The position numbers and the translations under genes are program-made. A model generated the notes under the pieces. The model had not been told where the DNA came from. It was given only the letters and a program-made list of their open reading frames with translations, and did not search any database. From the NCBI RefSeq assembly GCF_000576305.1, contig NZ_BAVZ01000003.1, positions 62,001-126,000 of the forward strand: 64,000 bases of DNA. Direction: 5' to 3'. Positions 63,375 through 64,000 of the stretch are shown here, in pieces. This DNA comes from Paenibacillus pini JCM 16418. GTDB taxonomy: Bacteria > Bacillota > Bacilli > Paenibacillales > Paenibacillaceae. The number at the start of each line of letters is the position of its first letter. Position 1 is the first letter of the stretch.

Positions 63375-64000
63375 ATGACCAAATTGGCTTTCAGTGTGCA
63401 CACGGCTGAGTTCCATCAGGATCCTCATTCAGTCTTGAATGAATTCAGAGAGAAGGATCCGATCCATTTTTTTGAATTAAAAAGGTTTGGGGCGACGTAC
63501 CGGGCTTGGTTGATTACACGTTACGACGATTGTTTAGCCTTCCTCAAAGACAATCGGATCACGAGAGATGTCAAGAACGTGATGAGCGAGGAGCAGGTCG
63601 CCCGTATTAATTCAAGTGAAGATGTTGATTTCGTATCAAATCATATGCTAGCCAAAGACGCTCCCGATCACACCCGTCTCCGTTCGTTGGTTCAGAAAGC
63701 CTTTACTCCCGCCATGGTCGTTCAAATGAATCCGCGAATAGAAGAGATTGCCGAAGGTCTGCTAAACGAAATGGAGAAGCAGGATGAGGTAGATATCATG
63801 AGCAGCTATGCCTCACCATTACCTTATATCGTTCTTGCTGAAATTATTGGGATACCTGCGAAAGACCGGGAGCAATTTCATCAATGGACAAGCGCCATCG
63901 TGGATACGTCGGAAAGTAACCACGAGGTAACGAATCGTAATCTTAGAGAGTTTAAAAGTTATCTTGCTGGACTCATTCAAGAAAAAAGAACTCATCCGCA
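63375..64000 (+). CDS. pksS: Cytochrome P450 PksS (bacillaene oxidation), 3' truncated by window
   Basis: ATG 63375 has AGAGGGG at 63361-63367. About 208 codons are present. The N-terminal P450 features are clear: ITRYDDCLAFLKDNRITRD, the C-helix HTRLRSLVQKAFTP, and LPYIVLAEIIGIP. The I-helix, ExxR and heme-Cys regions lie beyond the window. It starts 54 bases after the thioesterase stop in the same orientation and is probably in the same transcript. PksS of B. subtilis occupies this position and converts dihydrobacillaene to bacillaene by a late desaturation; the N-terminal text here closely resembles what I recall of that family (CYP107-like). The alternative is another tailoring P450 of the same class. 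Confidence 0.85.
   Translation, partial: MTKLAFSVHTAEFHQDPHSVLNEFREKDPIHFFELKRFGATYRAWLITRYDDCLAFLKDNRITRDVKNVMSEEQVARINSSEDVDFVSNHMLAKDAPDHTRLRSLVQKAFTPAMVVQMNPRIEEIAEGLLNEMEKQDEVDIMSSYASPLPYIVLAEIIGIPAKDREQFHQWTSAIVDTSESNHEVTNRNLREFKSYLAGLIQEKRTHP

Overview
The window is almost entirely one strand of a giant trans-acyltransferase (trans-AT) hybrid NRPS-PKS operon. It holds 15 ketosynthase (KS) domains, 2 adenylation (A) domains, 9 ketoreductases (KR), 8 dehydratases (DH), 1 DH-like isomerase candidate, 2 C-methyltransferases (MT), 17 carrier domains, one thioesterase (TE) and the start of a cytochrome P450. There is no acyltransferase domain in any module. The NRPS/KS families, purine-rich ribosome binding sites, mid-range base composition and gene order point to a Gram-positive Bacillota of the Paenibacillus/Brevibacillus/Bacillus type. 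The species cannot be fixed from this window.

The domain order and reconstructed gene sizes match the bacillaene assembly line (pksJ-pksL-pksM-pksN-pksR-pksS of Bacillus subtilis, baeJ-S of B. velezensis). The genes are: (1) the 3' part of pksJ, <1-12056, C-A(Gly-like)-PCP-KS-DH-KR-ACP-KS-KR-ACP-KS0; (2) pksL, 12058-25995, DH-ACP-KS-DH-KR-ACP-KS-ACP-ACP-KS-KR-ACP-KS0; (3) pksM, 26015-39215, DH-ACP-KS-DH-KR-MT-ACP-KS-KR-ACP-KS-ACP; (4) pksN, 39212-55882, C-A-PCP-KS-DH-KR-ACP-KS-DH-KR-ACP-KS-DH-KR; (5) pksR, 55897-63320, MT-ACP-KS0-DH*-ACP-KS*-TE; (6) pksS, 63375 to beyond the window, P450. In the known pathway the chain receives glycine, becomes a polyene with one beta-methyl branch, receives alanine, becomes a triene, undergoes a double-bond shift and is released. 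PksS then oxidises dihydrobacillaene to bacillaene. The loading part of PksJ, the trans-ATs and the beta-branching cassette are not in the window and are expected upstream.

As given, the sequence breaks these genes into 18 open segments. I find 12 sites where the frame changes in the middle of a conserved motif, and nearly all are repaired by restoring one base (often CC read as C, or G7 read as G6). I therefore treat the genes as intact and the breaks as probable sequence or assembly errors. Segments are listed separately so the raw coordinates stay usable. Genes are packed with no gap above about 60 bases; starts overlap or directly follow the previous stop, and no internal promoter or terminator is visible.

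The most notable structure is internal recombination. A block of about 2.7 kb, from inside the first A domain through PCP and KS, is nearly duplicated in the second NRPS module, so the two A domains share their C-terminal part but differ in the substrate-binding core. A second block of about 1.1 kb is shared by the last two elongating KS modules of PksN.
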